Positions 24,483-33,345 of a stretch of 64,000 nt of DNA are shown here, piece by piece. The translations under genes and the position numbers were made by a program. Position 1 is the first letter of the stretch, and every line of letters starts with the position of its first letter. Below the pieces are notes generated by a model that made no database searches, had not been told where the DNA came from, and worked only from the letters and a program-made list of their open reading frames with translations. This DNA comes from PFJX01 sp031426815 (GTDB lineage: Bacteria; Pseudomonadota; Gammaproteobacteria; Burkholderiales; Thiobacillaceae). Location of the stretch: the NCBI GenBank assembly GCA_031426815.1, contig JASJPG010000011.1:8422-72421 (forward strand), given 5' to 3'.

Positions 24483-25540
24483 AATTATTGGCGGCGATCA
24501 GCCAGCACGGGCTTGGCCACCTGGCGCAGGCCGCGCCGGTGCTGAACGCGCTGCGCACGCTGCAACCGGACCTTGCCTTGACGATCTGGTCCGGCCTCGA
24601 CGCCGCCAGCCTGCAGGCCCGCATCGAAGGGCCTTTCGTCCATCGACATGAGGCCGCCGATGTCGGCCTGATCATGCACGATGCGATGCAGGTCGATCTG
24701 GCCGCCAGCCAGGCCGCCTACCGGACATTTCATGCCGATTGGAGCGGGCGGCTGCGACGCGAGGCCGACTGGCTGCGCGCGCAAGCGTTCGACCGGGTAT
24801 TTGCCGACGTGGCCTATCTGCCGCTTGCCGCCGCCGCGCTGGCCGGCATCGACAGCGTTGCGCTGTGTTCGCTGAACTGGGCCGACATCGCGCGCGCCTA
24901 TCTGGCCGAACGAGCGGGAAACGACGGGATGTTCCGCGAGATGAACGCGGCCTACGCCAGCGCCGGCATCTTCCTGCAGCCGGCACCGTCCATGCCGATG
25001 GCGTGGTTGCCGCGTCGTCAGGCGATTGCGCCGATCGCCGCGCGCGGACGCAATCGGCAGCAGGAACTGCGCGAGAAATGGGCGCTGCCGGCAAGCAGCA
25101 AACTGGCGCTGATCGGCTTTGGCGGCATCGGCTACCGCAGCAAGGGCAGCTTGCCGGCAGTGGCCGATGTGGTCTGGCTGGCGCCGGACGATTGGCCATC
25201 GGTTCAGGCCGGCGTCATACCATTCAGCCGCGCCAGCATGCCTTTCCTCGATCTGTTGGCGTCCAGCGACGTGCTGATCACCAAAGTGGGTTACGGCAGT
25301 TTTGTCGAAGCGACGGCACATGCCGTGCCGGTGCTCTATCTGGATCGGCCGGATTGGCCGGAAACGCCTTGGCTGGCGACCTGGCTGGCCGAAAACGGCA
25401 ATGCCGCCGCGATGGCGGAATCCGATCTGTTTTCCGGTCGGCTCGCCGCGCTGCTGGCGGAAATCTGGCTGCAGCCCCGCAAGCCGGCTATCCAGGCCGA
25501 CGGAGCGATGCAGGCAGCGCGCCTGATGCTGGCGCGCTGA
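24479..25540 (+). CDS. Glycosyltransferase-like protein (GT-B / MurG-like fold)
   Basis: Cytosolic protein of 353 aa. The start (MKLLAAISQHGLGHLAQAAP) resembles the GHxxQ-type N-terminal loop of MurG and UGT-like enzymes. The C-terminal half has a nucleotide-sugar-site-like segment (SSDVLITKVGYGSFVEATAHAVP, with YLDRPDWPE), comparable to glycosyltransferase family 28. ATGA overlap with hda implies translational coupling. Substrate unknown; genes of this type beside hda are seen in other betaproteobacteria from memory, but no functional link is established. Confidence 0.72.
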   Translation: MKLLAAISQHGLGHLAQAAPVLNALRTLQPDLALTIWSGLDAASLQARIEGPFVHRHEAADVGLIMHDAMQVDLAASQAAYRTFHADWSGRLRREADWLRAQAFDRVFADVAYLPLAAAALAGIDSVALCSLNWADIARAYLAERAGNDGMFREMNAAYASAGIFLQPAPSMPMAWLPRRQAIAPIAARGRNRQQELREKWALPASSKLALIGFGGIGYRSKGSLPAVADVVWLAPDDWPSVQAGVIPFSRASMPFLDLLASSDVLITKVGYGSFVEATAHAVPVLYLDRPDWPETPWLATWLAENGNAAAMAESDLFSGRLAALLAEIWLQPRKPAIQADGAMQAARLMLAR

Positions 25541-25546
25541 AAAGGG

Positions 25547-25921
25547 CTAGCCGTTTTCCTTGCCGGCTTCGGCTGCGATCTCGGCATGAACCTGCGCCAT
25601 GTCGACTTCCTTGGCGCGCGCGATCAGGTCGTCGAAACCGCCGGCCGGCAGGGCGCCAGGCTGGGCATAGATGATGACTTTCTCGCGGAAGATCACCAGG
25701 GTCGGAATGGAGCGAATCTGGAAATGGCCGGCCAAGGCCTGATGTTCTTCCGTATTCACCTTGGCGAAGACGATGCCTTCATGTTTTTCCGAAGCGGCTT
25801 CGTACACCGGCGCGAAACCCCGGCAAGGGCCACACCAGGGCGCCCAGAAGTCGATCACGACAAAATCGTTGTTGAGAATGACTTCTTCGAAGTTCTGCTC
25901 GTTGAGTTCCAGGACAGCCAT
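25547..25921 (-). CDS. Thioredoxin-like protein (WCGPC)
   Basis: 124-residue cytosolic thioredoxin-fold protein, with active site FWAPWCGPCRGFAP and the cis-proline SIPTLVIFREKV. There is no signal peptide. Compared with TrxA it carries a longer helical C-terminus (DLIARAKEVDMAQVHAEIAA). It converges on the glycosyltransferase-like gene with 6 bp between stops. It may reduce protein disulphides generally; a specific partner cannot be read from context. Confidence 0.9.
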   Translation of the reverse strand: MAVLELNEQNFEEVILNNDFVVIDFWAPWCGPCRGFAPVYEAASEKHEGIVFAKVNTEEHQALAGHFQIRSIPTLVIFREKVIIYAQPGALPAGGFDDLIARAKEVDMAQVHAEIAAEAGKENG

Positions 25922-25975
25922 GAAAAACCCCTGTCTTTAATCGAAATATGGCAATGCGGTTGACGAAAAGATGAC

Positions 25976-26001
25976 AAAAAAATGGCCGACTTACGTCGGC
26001 C
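25976..26001 (-). terminator. Rho-independent terminator of the small gene at 26087-26338
   Basis: On the minus strand, stem GGCCGAC-GTAA-GTCGGCC is followed by AT and a run of seven T. It points leftward, the direction of the 83-residue gene located about 85 bp upstream. Confidence 0.8.
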
Positions 26002-26086
26002 GCGTCATGTTAGCACGCTCAAGGAGTCTGAATTCTGCGGCCTTTTACGCTCAGGCCGGTCGAGTATGCCGCTTCAGGTTGTTGCC

Positions 26087-26338
26087 TCAGCCCGCCGTTG
26101 CCAGACGGGGATGGGCTTCCCCCTGGCGGCGCCACAAGTTTGGGCTGGTTTTGAGGCTGCTCTTCACTTCCGCGCGATTCACGGCAGCGATCAATTCGGT
26201 TGCGAGAATTCTTGCCTGGCTGGGCGTCAGGGTCAGCGAAGTACCCAACTCACTGGCCAATTTGATGGCAATGCGGTCGAAACCATCATCACCGGCAATC
26301 AGACTGACATCCATATTGTCTACCTCGTGTTGCATCAT
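26087..26338 (-). CDS. Small uncharacterised protein
   Basis: 83-residue protein that I do not recognise. The start at 26338 (MMQHEVDNMDVSLIAGDDG) has GGGAG seven bases upstream. The core DRIAIKLASELGTSLTLTPSQARILATELIAAVNRAEVK looks like an ordered two-helix segment, followed by a basic tail. No signal peptide or membrane helix. The open frame extends upstream to 26482, but with non-protein-like composition. A terminator oriented the same way follows, and it sits alone between trx and msrP. Confidence 0.6.
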   Translation of the reverse strand: MMQHEVDNMDVSLIAGDDGFDRIAIKLASELGTSLTLTPSQARILATELIAAVNRAEVKSSLKTSPNLWRRQGEAHPRLATAG

Positions 26339-26600
26339 GTTTGGCTCCCAATGACCTGGTTGAATCACCGTGCGGAAGACAATGAGCGGGAATCGTGCCA
26401 ACCGGCAGAAATCGCTGCATCCAGCGCGAAGCCGCATTAAATCAGGGGTATTCGAATTCTTGATGACAACCGCGTCTGGCATCGCCGCCGGCCTTTCGAC
26501 AGCCCTGTCGGAATTTCATCAGTTACCGAAATTCATGCCTGACGCGCGCAGAACCATTTCCACCCAGTCGCGTCTGCTTGAATGAAATGAGGAGTCAGCC

Positions 26601-27530
26601 ATGCCCAAACACCGTTCAAACGCCATCCTGCCTTCCGAGATCACCGCGGAATCGATCTATCTGAACCGGCGCAATTTCATGCAGGGCGTCGGCGCCCTGG
26701 CGCTGGCCACAGCCTTGCCGGCCAATCCGGCAGAAGCCGCGCTGCCGGCGTTTCGCAAGAGTCCGTTGAGCGCGGAGATCAAACCGAACAGCTGGGAAGA
26801 AATCACCACCTACAACAACTTCTACGAATTCGGCAGCGACAAGACCGACCCGGCCAAGCACGCTCACCGCCTGAAAACACGACCCTGGACGGTACGCGTG
26901 GAAGGCGAGTGTCTGCGGCCGCGCACCTGGGATATCGACGCACTCACGAAAGCGTTCCCGCTGGAGGAACGCATCTACCGTCTGCGTTGCGTCGAGGGCT
27001 GGAGCATGGTCATCCCCTGGCAAGGCTTTCCGCTGGCCGGGCTGATCAAACAGGCGCAGCCGACCGGCAACGCCAGATATGTCGAATTCACGACCCTCAG
27101 CGACGCAAGTCAGATGCCCGGCATGCGCTGGCCGGTGCTGGACTGGCCCTATATCGAAGGTCTGCGCATGGACGAAGCGTTGCATCCGCTCGCGTTGCTG
27201 GTGGTCGGGCTTTACGGGCGCGAATTGCCGAACCAGAACGGCGCGCCGATCCGCCTCGCGGTGCCATGGAAGTATGGTTTCAAGAGCGCCAAATCCATTG
27301 TCCGCATCCGCCTGCTGGAAAAACAGCCGATCACAGCCTGGATGAAAGCCGCGCCGCGCGAATACGGTTTCTATGCCAACGTGAATCCGGCCGTCGACCA
27401 TCCGCGCTGGAGTCAGGCCAGGGAACGCCGCATCGGCGAATTCTTCAAGCAGGCGACGCTGCCGTTCAACGGCTATGGCGATCAGGTTGCCACGCTTTAT
27501 CGCGGCTTGGACTTGCGCAAGTACTTCTGA
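26601..27530 (+). CDS. msrP: Periplasmic methionine sulfoxide reductase catalytic subunit MsrP
   Basis: Molybdopterin enzyme that repairs oxidised methionines in periplasmic proteins, 309 aa. Twin-arginine signal LNRRNFMQGVGALALATALP, matching export as a folded cofactor enzyme. Then YNNFYEFGSDKTDPA and the Mo-ligand Cys130 in RLRCVEGWSMVIPWQG, plus VPWKYGFKSAKSIVRI. AGGAG ribosome site before the ATG. The stop overlaps the msrQ start (TGATG), the usual arrangement for the pair. Confidence 0.97.
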   Translation: MPKHRSNAILPSEITAESIYLNRRNFMQGVGALALATALPANPAEAALPAFRKSPLSAEIKPNSWEEITTYNNFYEFGSDKTDPAKHAHRLKTRPWTVRVEGECLRPRTWDIDALTKAFPLEERIYRLRCVEGWSMVIPWQGFPLAGLIKQAQPTGNARYVEFTTLSDASQMPGMRWPVLDWPYIEGLRMDEALHPLALLVVGLYGRELPNQNGAPIRLAVPWKYGFKSAKSIVRIRLLEKQPITAWMKAAPREYGFYANVNPAVDHPRWSQARERRIGEFFKQATLPFNGYGDQVATLYRGLDLRKYF

Positions 27531-28111
27531 TGCGCTGGCTGAAACCGCTGGTCCTGACGTTCTGCCTGCTGCCATTGGCGCGTTTGCTGTATCTCGGCTT
27601 CAGCGGCGGACTCGGAGTCAATCCGATCGAGTTCGTCACCCGCTCGCTGGGTACCTGGGCGCTCAGTTTCCTGCTCATCACGCTGACCGTGACGCCGCTG
27701 CGCAAACTCAGCGGCTGGAGCGGCATCATGCGGGTACGCCGCATGCTCGGACTCACCGCCTTCTTCTACGCGCTGTTGCACTGGCTGAGCTATCTCTGGC
27801 TCGACCAGTTCTTCGACTGGAGCGAGATCCTGAAAGATCTGGTCAAGCGCCCATTCATTACCTTCGGCATGGCGACCTTCCTGTTGCTGCTGCCGCTGGC
27901 GCTGACCTCCACCGACGCGGCGATGCGGCGACTCAAGCGCAACTGGCAACGCCTGCACCGGCTGGTCTATCCGGCCGCCGTGCTGGCGGTGTGCCATTAC
28001 TTTTGGCTGGTCAAGCAGGACGTGACACAACCGCTGATCTACGCCAGCGTGCTGGCGCTGTTGCTCGGCTTGCGCATCCACTGGTGGCGGCAGGCCGCGC
28101 TAGCGCGCTAG
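27530..28111 (+). CDS. msrQ: Haem-binding membrane subunit MsrQ
   Basis: Inner-membrane b-type cytochrome of 193 aa that passes quinol or flavin electrons to MsrP. Several hydrophobic helices are visible (LVLTFCLLPLARLLYLGF, ALSFLLITLTVTPLRKL, LTAFFYALLHWLSYLW), with haem-ligand candidates in ALLHW, RLHRLVYPAAVLAVCHYFW. It starts 1 bp into the msrP stop codon and overlaps the convergent PDC-sensor gene by 4 bp at the 3' end. Confidence 0.95.
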   Translation: MRWLKPLVLTFCLLPLARLLYLGFSGGLGVNPIEFVTRSLGTWALSFLLITLTVTPLRKLSGWSGIMRVRRMLGLTAFFYALLHWLSYLWLDQFFDWSEILKDLVKRPFITFGMATFLLLLPLALTSTDAAMRRLKRNWQRLHRLVYPAAVLAVCHYFWLVKQDVTQPLIYASVLALLLGLRIHWWRQAALAR

Positions 28112-29046
28112 AACCAGAACGGCCCGTCCTTGCCGAGGAATTCGTCGTAACGCATGTAGTGCGTGCCGTCGCAGGAAAAGGTCAGGCTGACCATGCCGTT
28201 GAACAGGTTGATCGACGACATGCGCAGGTAGATGTTCTCGTCGGCCACGCGCAGCGAACGCAGGCTGGCCAGAATGCGTGCGACATCCTGCACGGGAATC
28301 GCGGCGTCGGCCGGGTAAGGCTGCAGCGGGTAGACCAGGCAGATGTCGGGATCGCTCAACGCTTCCTGATCGAGGATACGGTAGCGGAACGGGTCGTTCA
28401 GCGTCCACAGCGTGGCCTGGCTGCTGGAAAAGTGGATCTGGCACTGAAACACGCCGCGCTGGGTCAGCAGCTCTTCCAGGATGGAAAGTGCCTGGTCCAG
28501 GCTCTGGTCCATCGGATTTTCGACGCGGCATTGCTGGAACACGTTACCGCGGATCGCCGGATCGCCCTTGATCTGGCGCCAATGGCCGGGCTCTTCATAC
28601 AGCGTCGAGGACACCGGCAGATCGCGCAGATCAAAATCGGCGCCAAGATAGCCCAACGGCTGCCCGTTTTCAGCCCGGACGATCTGCAGCGCGGTCAGCG
28701 AAGGCCGGCTCTTGGCCAGGCTAATGTAGGCGTCGGACAGCAGGAATCCCCACACCGGTACCGCTTCCTTCATGTACGGTCGCTGCGAACGGTCGCGCGC
28801 GTAGTGCCCCGGCATGAGCCCGGTTTTGCCGAAGTTGTCGCAGATTTGGCGGCCGTCAGTATCGACGCAGTAAAGATAGGTGCAATGCGGAATGGTTTCG
28901 AAGCCGGCCAGCAGCACCGCGTTCAACGCCTCGCGCTGGCCCCACATCGGCGCGCATTCTTCGGCCAGGCACGCCAGCGGGTCTTGCAACATGCGCGCCA
29001 GTTGCTCGCGTTGCAGATAGATGTTGTCTTTCCAGGAGCTCTTCAT
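28108..29046 (-). CDS. PDC/Cache-type sensor protein without output domain
   Basis: 312-residue protein with a Cache/PDC-like sensory region: YLYCVDTDGRQICDNFGKTG, ARDRSQRPYMKEAVPVWGF, LSDAYISLAKSRPSLTALQI and LGYLGADFDLRDLP. These segments resemble the extracytoplasmic dCache of chemoreceptors, but there is no signal peptide, membrane helix, kinase, cyclase or receptor module. It is probably a cytosolic stand-alone sensor, and the ligand is unknown. Convergent with msrQ, upstream of nothing co-directional. Confidence 0.7.
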   Translation of the reverse strand: MKSSWKDNIYLQREQLARMLQDPLACLAEECAPMWGQREALNAVLLAGFETIPHCTYLYCVDTDGRQICDNFGKTGLMPGHYARDRSQRPYMKEAVPVWGFLLSDAYISLAKSRPSLTALQIVRAENGQPLGYLGADFDLRDLPVSSTLYEEPGHWRQIKGDPAIRGNVFQQCRVENPMDQSLDQALSILEELLTQRGVFQCQIHFSSSQATLWTLNDPFRYRILDQEALSDPDICLVYPLQPYPADAAIPVQDVARILASLRSLRVADENIYLRMSSINLFNGMVSLTFSCDGTHYMRYDEFLGKDGPFWF

Positions 29047-29153
29047 TCGATCCGACCTGACTGGTGAGTTGACCGCGCGAAGCTTAACGCTATCGGTATT
29101 TCCTTACAGTAAGGCTGTCGCAGCCCGGGATTCCCCGGGTGCCCGCAGCAAAA

Positions 29154-29179
29154 GAAATGGCCGCTTGCGCGGCCATTTC
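29154..29179 (-). terminator. Terminator downstream of dksA
   Basis: An 11-bp perfect stem (GAAATGGCCGC with GCGGCCATTTC) and TTGC loop, followed on the minus strand by TTTT. A second GC-rich hairpin (CCCGGG pair) lies just beyond. Confidence 0.75.
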
Positions 29180-29196
29180 GGTCAACCATAAGCCGC

Positions 29197-30021
29197 TCAG
29201 TCGGCGTACAGCTTTTCCAGGCGTTCGTGCTTTTCCTGCGCTTCGATCGACAACTCCGCGGTCGGACGCGCCAGCAGGCGGGGCAGGCCGATCGGATCGC
29301 CGGTTTCCAGACAAAAACCGTATTCGCCTTCCTCGATGCGGGCCAGCGAGGCATTGATCTTCTTCAGCAGTTTGCGTTCGCGATCGCGTACGCGTTGCTC
29401 AAGCAGATTTTCCTCTTCCACGGTGGCGCGGTCGTTGGGGTCGGCAAAAACCTCGTTTTCCTTCAGGTGTTCACCGGTTTCCCGCGCGTTTTCCAGGATC
29501 TCGTCGCGCATCAGGGTGAGTTTGGCCTTGAAATACGCGAGTTGCGCTTCGTTCATGTAGTCCGATTCCGGCATCGCCATCAACTCTGCGTCGCTATGCG
29601 GAATGCCGGAGATCTTTTTGGCGGCCTTGGCGGCGGGCTTGGCTGCAGCTGCTTTGGCGGGCGCGGGCTTGGCGGTGGGAGTTTTTGTTTCGGCGGTTTT
29701 CATAGTCTTGAGTGGTTTCTCCTGCACAGGTTGCGGCGTCGCAACGGATGCGGGTTTCGGGTCGGCCTTCGCTTTGATCGGCGAGACTGCCTTGGGTTTA
29801 ACAGGCGCTGCGACGGGTTGAGCCGCAGCCGATTTTTCCTTTGCCTTGACCGGCGCTGGCGCAGCTTTTGCTGCCGGCTTTGCTGCAACGGCTGACGCCT
29901 TCGCCTTGCTCGGCACGGCTTTGGCTGCCGTTACCGGTTTGGCCGGCACTGCAGGTTGGGTGGCTTTTTTGGCGCTGCTCGATACGGGTTTGCTGGCCGG
30001 CTTCTTGGCTGCTGTTGCCAC
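29197..30021 (-). CDS. dksA: RNA polymerase-binding factor DksA with long Ala/Lys/Pro-rich N-terminal extension
   Basis: Secondary-channel regulator acting with ppGpp. I chose the GTG at 30021 because GGAGGA precedes it by 7 nt, giving 274 aa. About 130 residues of A/K/P-rich low-complexity sequence come first. The DksA core then starts near SGIPHSDAELMAMPESDYMN, with coiled coil ENEVFADPNDRATVEEENLL carrying the tip-region acidic residues. In the zinc-finger region only one Cys remains (GFCLETGDPIGLPRLLARP, then LSIEAQEKHE), so it should fold without zinc. A short-form start at an ATG near 29703 is possible. The longest open frame starts at 30084. Confidence 0.88.
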   Translation of the reverse strand: MATAAKKPASKPVSSSAKKATQPAVPAKPVTAAKAVPSKAKASAVAAKPAAKAAPAPVKAKEKSAAAQPVAAPVKPKAVSPIKAKADPKPASVATPQPVQEKPLKTMKTAETKTPTAKPAPAKAAAAKPAAKAAKKISGIPHSDAELMAMPESDYMNEAQLAYFKAKLTLMRDEILENARETGEHLKENEVFADPNDRATVEEENLLEQRVRDRERKLLKKINASLARIEEGEYGFCLETGDPIGLPRLLARPTAELSIEAQEKHERLEKLYAD

Positions 30022-30103
30022 GATCGATTCCTCCGTCGGTGACACTGCGCTGGAAAAATTAGCGGCGGATTGTGCCACACACATGCCGCGCTTGGGCGCA
30101 AGT

Positions 30104-31180
30104 TCAAATTGTGTAGACGCCGAGCGGATCGTTCGGGTCGATGCCGTCCATGAATGGCTTGTTACGTTCGCGATGGGTGACTTGGTACATGCAGCCCATC
30201 CAGTTGCCGATCACCGCCTCCGCCGTGTCGTGCCAGGTGTTGTCGATGTTCGCCGTGACCAGCGTTTCCGGAAACTCCGGCAAAGCCTCGCCGTGCGCCG
30301 CAGCCTGCTGCAAACGCTGGCGCCATTCGAGCAGGATCGCCTGTTCATGTCGGGCCAGATAGTGGTCCGGAAACGGCGGATCGTGCGGCAACTTGCCTTG
30401 CGCATACAGCAGCGCATCGCGCTTGTATTCCTTGAGCAGGGAAATCGTGTCGTATTCCGGATGGCCCTGGAAAAACACCATGCGCAGACCGTCGTGGCTG
30501 GTTGCCAGATGCACGCCGACTTCCTCGCTGTCGACCAGCACGCGCAGGCCGGCGGCTTCGAACTGGGCGCGCGCGACATCGTTCCAGCGCGAATGCGGCA
30601 CGTCGAAGCGGGTATTCACGTCCGCCACCAGCGGATGCCGCTTGTCCAGCACGCGATGCGAAAACACGCCCCAGCGTTTTGCCGGCTGCTTCACGCGCGG
30701 CTGGCCGTAACGGAAATGCATGACCGCATGGGTGGCCAGGCAGGACAGCAAGGTCGTGGTGACGTTGTCCCAGGCCCAGGCGATGACTTCGCCCAGCGGC
30801 GTCCAGAACGGTTCCTTGGAAAGATCCTCGCCGGTGACATTGGCGCCGGTAATGATCAGCGCATCGAGCCCCTCGGCGCGGATCTTGTCGAACGACTCGT
30901 AATAGCGGGCGATGTGCGCCGCCGCCTTGTCGCCGCGCGGAATCGCATCGAGCGTGAACGGGTGCACATAGAACTGTGCGATCGGATTGCTCTCGCCGAC
31001 CAGCCGGAAGAACTGGCGTTCGGTCGCTTCCAGCGCGGCATCCGGCATCATGTTGAGCAGGCCGATGTGCAATTCGCGAATATCCTGGTTGGCGGCGCGC
31101 TCGGCGGGCAGCACGATGGTGGTGCCGTCCGCGCGCAGGCGTTGCAGGGTGGGCAGATCGTTGTGGGCGACGATGGGCAT
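30104..31180 (-). CDS. metA: Homoserine O-acyl (succinyl)transferase MetA
   Basis: Activates homoserine in methionine synthesis, 358 aa. The chosen ATG gives MPIVAHNDLPTLQRLRADG. Motifs: HIGLLNMMPDAALEATERQF, ITGANVTGEDLSKEPFW, catalytic-Cys region TTTLLSCLATHAVMHF, and FFQGHPEYDTISLLKEY with the His-Glu pair. MetA-family enzymes may use succinyl- or acetyl-CoA, and the acyl donor cannot be settled by eye. It is longer than E. coli MetA (309 aa). It diverges from recQ with a REP-like element between. Confidence 0.9.
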   Translation of the reverse strand: MPIVAHNDLPTLQRLRADGTTIVLPAERAANQDIRELHIGLLNMMPDAALEATERQFFRLVGESNPIAQFYVHPFTLDAIPRGDKAAAHIARYYESFDKIRAEGLDALIITGANVTGEDLSKEPFWTPLGEVIAWAWDNVTTTLLSCLATHAVMHFRYGQPRVKQPAKRWGVFSHRVLDKRHPLVADVNTRFDVPHSRWNDVARAQFEAAGLRVLVDSEEVGVHLATSHDGLRMVFFQGHPEYDTISLLKEYKRDALLYAQGKLPHDPPFPDHYLARHEQAILLEWRQRLQQAAAHGEALPEFPETLVTANIDNTWHDTAEAVIGNWMGCMYQVTHRERNKPFMDGIDPNDPLGVYTI

Positions 31181-31245
31181 GGAATGATTCCGGCAAAAGC
31201 GCACTGATTTAATTAGGGCAGGATTATTCCCCAACAACCCTGCCA

Positions 31246-31300
31246 GTAGGTGCGCCGTGCGCACCGGTCAACGTGAATTGGTGCGCTCGGCGCACCCTAC
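31246..31300. repeat. REP-like double hairpin between metA and recQ
   Basis: Begins GTAGGTGCGC and ends GCGCACCCTAC. Inside are two hairpins, GGTGCGC-CGT-GCGCACC and GGTGCGC-TCG-GCGCACC, and the ends can also pair. It lies in the divergent intergenic region, upstream of both starts. Confidence 0.8.
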
Positions 31301-31340
31301 AAAAACTAGAATTCGTCGCCCCGCCCACAAACCGCCGCCC

Positions 31341-33155
31341 ATGTCCGCCTCGCTTGCACTGCTCCAGGAAGTTTTCGGTTATCCCGCCTTTCGCGGCCGC
31401 CAGGCCGACATCGTCGATCACGTCGCGGCGGGCGGTGATGCGCTGGTGTTGATGCCGACCGGCGGCGGCAAATCGCTCTGCTACCAGATTCCCGCGCTGC
31501 TGCGGCGCGGCGTCGGCATCGTCGTGTCGCCGTTGATCGCGCTGATGCACGATCAGGTCGCGGCGCTGCGCGAGGCCGGCGTCAAAGCCGCCTACCTGAA
31601 TTCATCGTTGAGCGGCATGGAAGCGGCGGCCATCGAACGCGGCCTGTTCAATCAGGAATTCGATCTGATCTACGTCGCCCCCGAGCGCCTGGTGCTGCCG
31701 CGCTTTTTATCGCTGCTGGAAGCGGTCGCGGACGGACCCGGCCTGGCGTTGTTCGCCATCGACGAAGCGCATTGCGTGTCGCAATGGGGGCACGATTTCC
31801 GGCCGGAATACATCCAGCTTTCGGTGCTGCACGAACGCTTCCCCACGGTACCGCGCATTGCGTTGACCGCGACGGCGGATGCGCAGACCCAGGCGGAAAT
31901 CGTGCAGCGATTGCAACTGGAGCGGGCGCAAGTCTTCCTGTCCAGTTTCGACCGGCCCAACATTCGCTACCAGATCGTCGAAAAAGCCAGCGCCCGCAAC
32001 CAGTTGCTTGCCTTCATCCGCGCCGAACATGCCGGTGATGCCGGCATCGTCTATTGCCTGTCGCGCAAGAAGGTCGAGGAAACCGCCGCCTGGCTGGTCG
32101 CCCAGGGCATCAAGGCGCTGCCCTATCACGCCGGCATGGAGCAGGTCGTGCGGCGGCGCAATCAGGACGCCTTCCTGCGCGACGACGGCATCGTTATGGT
32201 CGCCACCATCGCGTTCGGGATGGGCATCGACAAACCCGATGTCCGCTTCGTCGCGCATCTCGACCTGCCCAAGAGCGTCGAGGGCTATTACCAGGAAACC
32301 GGCCGCGCCGGCCGCGACGGCACCCCGGCCGATGCCTGGATGGCGTATGGCCTCGCCGATGCCGTGCAGCAACGCCGCATGATCGAGGAAGGCGAGGCCG
32401 ACGCGCAGTTCAAACGCCTCGGCCACGCCAAACTGGATGCACTGCTGGCGCTATGCGAATCGGCCACCTGCCGCCGTCAGCGCCTGCTCGCCTACTTCGG
32501 CGAAGACAGCGGCGCCTGCGGCAACTGCGATGTCTGCCTGAACCCGCCGCAAACCTGGGACGGCACCGATGCGGCGCGCAAGGCGCTGTCCTGTGTCTAC
32601 CGCACCGGCCAGCGTTTCGGCGCCGGCCATGTCGTCGACGTCTTGCTCGGCCACGATACCGAACGCATCCGCCAGTGGAACCATGCCGCACTCTCCACCT
32701 ACGGCATCGGCAAGGACCTTACCGAGAAGGACTGGCGCGCGGTGTTCCGCCAACTGGTCGCGCTCGGTTATCTGGAGATCGACCACGGCAGCTTCGGCGC
32801 CTTGAAACTCAGCCCGTCGAGCCGGCCGGTACTGAAAGGCGAGCAGACCGTCGTGCTGCGCAAACAGGTCGACAAGAAAACCGCGCGCGAGGCACACGGC
32901 AAAACCCCGGCCGCGCAACTCGACAGCGCCGCGCAAACCCGCTTCGCGCAGCTGCGCACTTGGCGTGCGGCAACGGCAAAGGAACATGGCGTCCCTGCCT
33001 ACGTCATCTTCCATGATGCGACGCTGGCGGAAATCGCCCGCATCGGCCCGCAATCGACCGATCAACTGCGCGAGGTTTCCGGCATTGGCGCGCGCAAACT
33101 GGAAAGTTATGGCGCCGCATTGATTGAAATCTGCCGGGCAAATACCGGCGCATAA
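31341..33155 (+). CDS. recQ: ATP-dependent DNA helicase RecQ
   Basis: 3'-5' superfamily 2 helicase for recombination and repair, 604 aa, the usual size. The start at 31341 gives MSASLALLQEVFGYPAFRGR. Helicase motifs: LMPTGGGKSLCYQ (I), FAIDEAHCVSQWGHDFRPEY (II and aromatic loop), ALTATAD (III), YYQETGRAGRDG (VI). The RQC zinc cluster is present (ESATCRRQRLLAYFG, CGNCDVCL) and a C-terminal HRDC domain (LRTWRAATAKEHGVPAYVIF). Confidence 0.96.
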   Translation: MSASLALLQEVFGYPAFRGRQADIVDHVAAGGDALVLMPTGGGKSLCYQIPALLRRGVGIVVSPLIALMHDQVAALREAGVKAAYLNSSLSGMEAAAIERGLFNQEFDLIYVAPERLVLPRFLSLLEAVADGPGLALFAIDEAHCVSQWGHDFRPEYIQLSVLHERFPTVPRIALTATADAQTQAEIVQRLQLERAQVFLSSFDRPNIRYQIVEKASARNQLLAFIRAEHAGDAGIVYCLSRKKVEETAAWLVAQGIKALPYHAGMEQVVRRRNQDAFLRDDGIVMVATIAFGMGIDKPDVRFVAHLDLPKSVEGYYQETGRAGRDGTPADAWMAYGLADAVQQRRMIEEGEADAQFKRLGHAKLDALLALCESATCRRQRLLAYFGEDSGACGNCDVCLNPPQTWDGTDAARKALSCVYRTGQRFGAGHVVDVLLGHDTERIRQWNHAALSTYGIGKDLTEKDWRAVFRQLVALGYLEIDHGSFGALKLSPSSRPVLKGEQTVVLRKQVDKKTAREAHGKTPAAQLDSAAQTRFAQLRTWRAATAKEHGVPAYVIFHDATLAEIARIGPQSTDQLREVSGIGARKLESYGAALIEICRANTGA

Positions 33156-33345
33156 AGAATTACCTGCAGCAAATAAAGAAACTACGTATTGCACAATTAG
33201 AAAATCAGTATTTATTAATATTCTGATTAAATTTATATTCACAAAACAATTGAATGGTACATATGTTTCCATTACGCTCGGATGGTCTTGGCCAATCGGC
33301 CCTGAGACATTGATATTGATTAACTTTTTTCTAATGAGGCTGAAA

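Noticed and set aside
26370..26585. A 71-codon + strand frame before msrP
   Set aside because: No ribosome site and unconvincing composition; it overlaps the promoter region expected for msrP and lies opposite the small gene's upstream region.
33156..33345. A tRNA or small RNA in the AT-rich gap before the cytochromes
   Set aside because: No cloverleaf or strong hairpin could be drawn; it looks like a promoter region.
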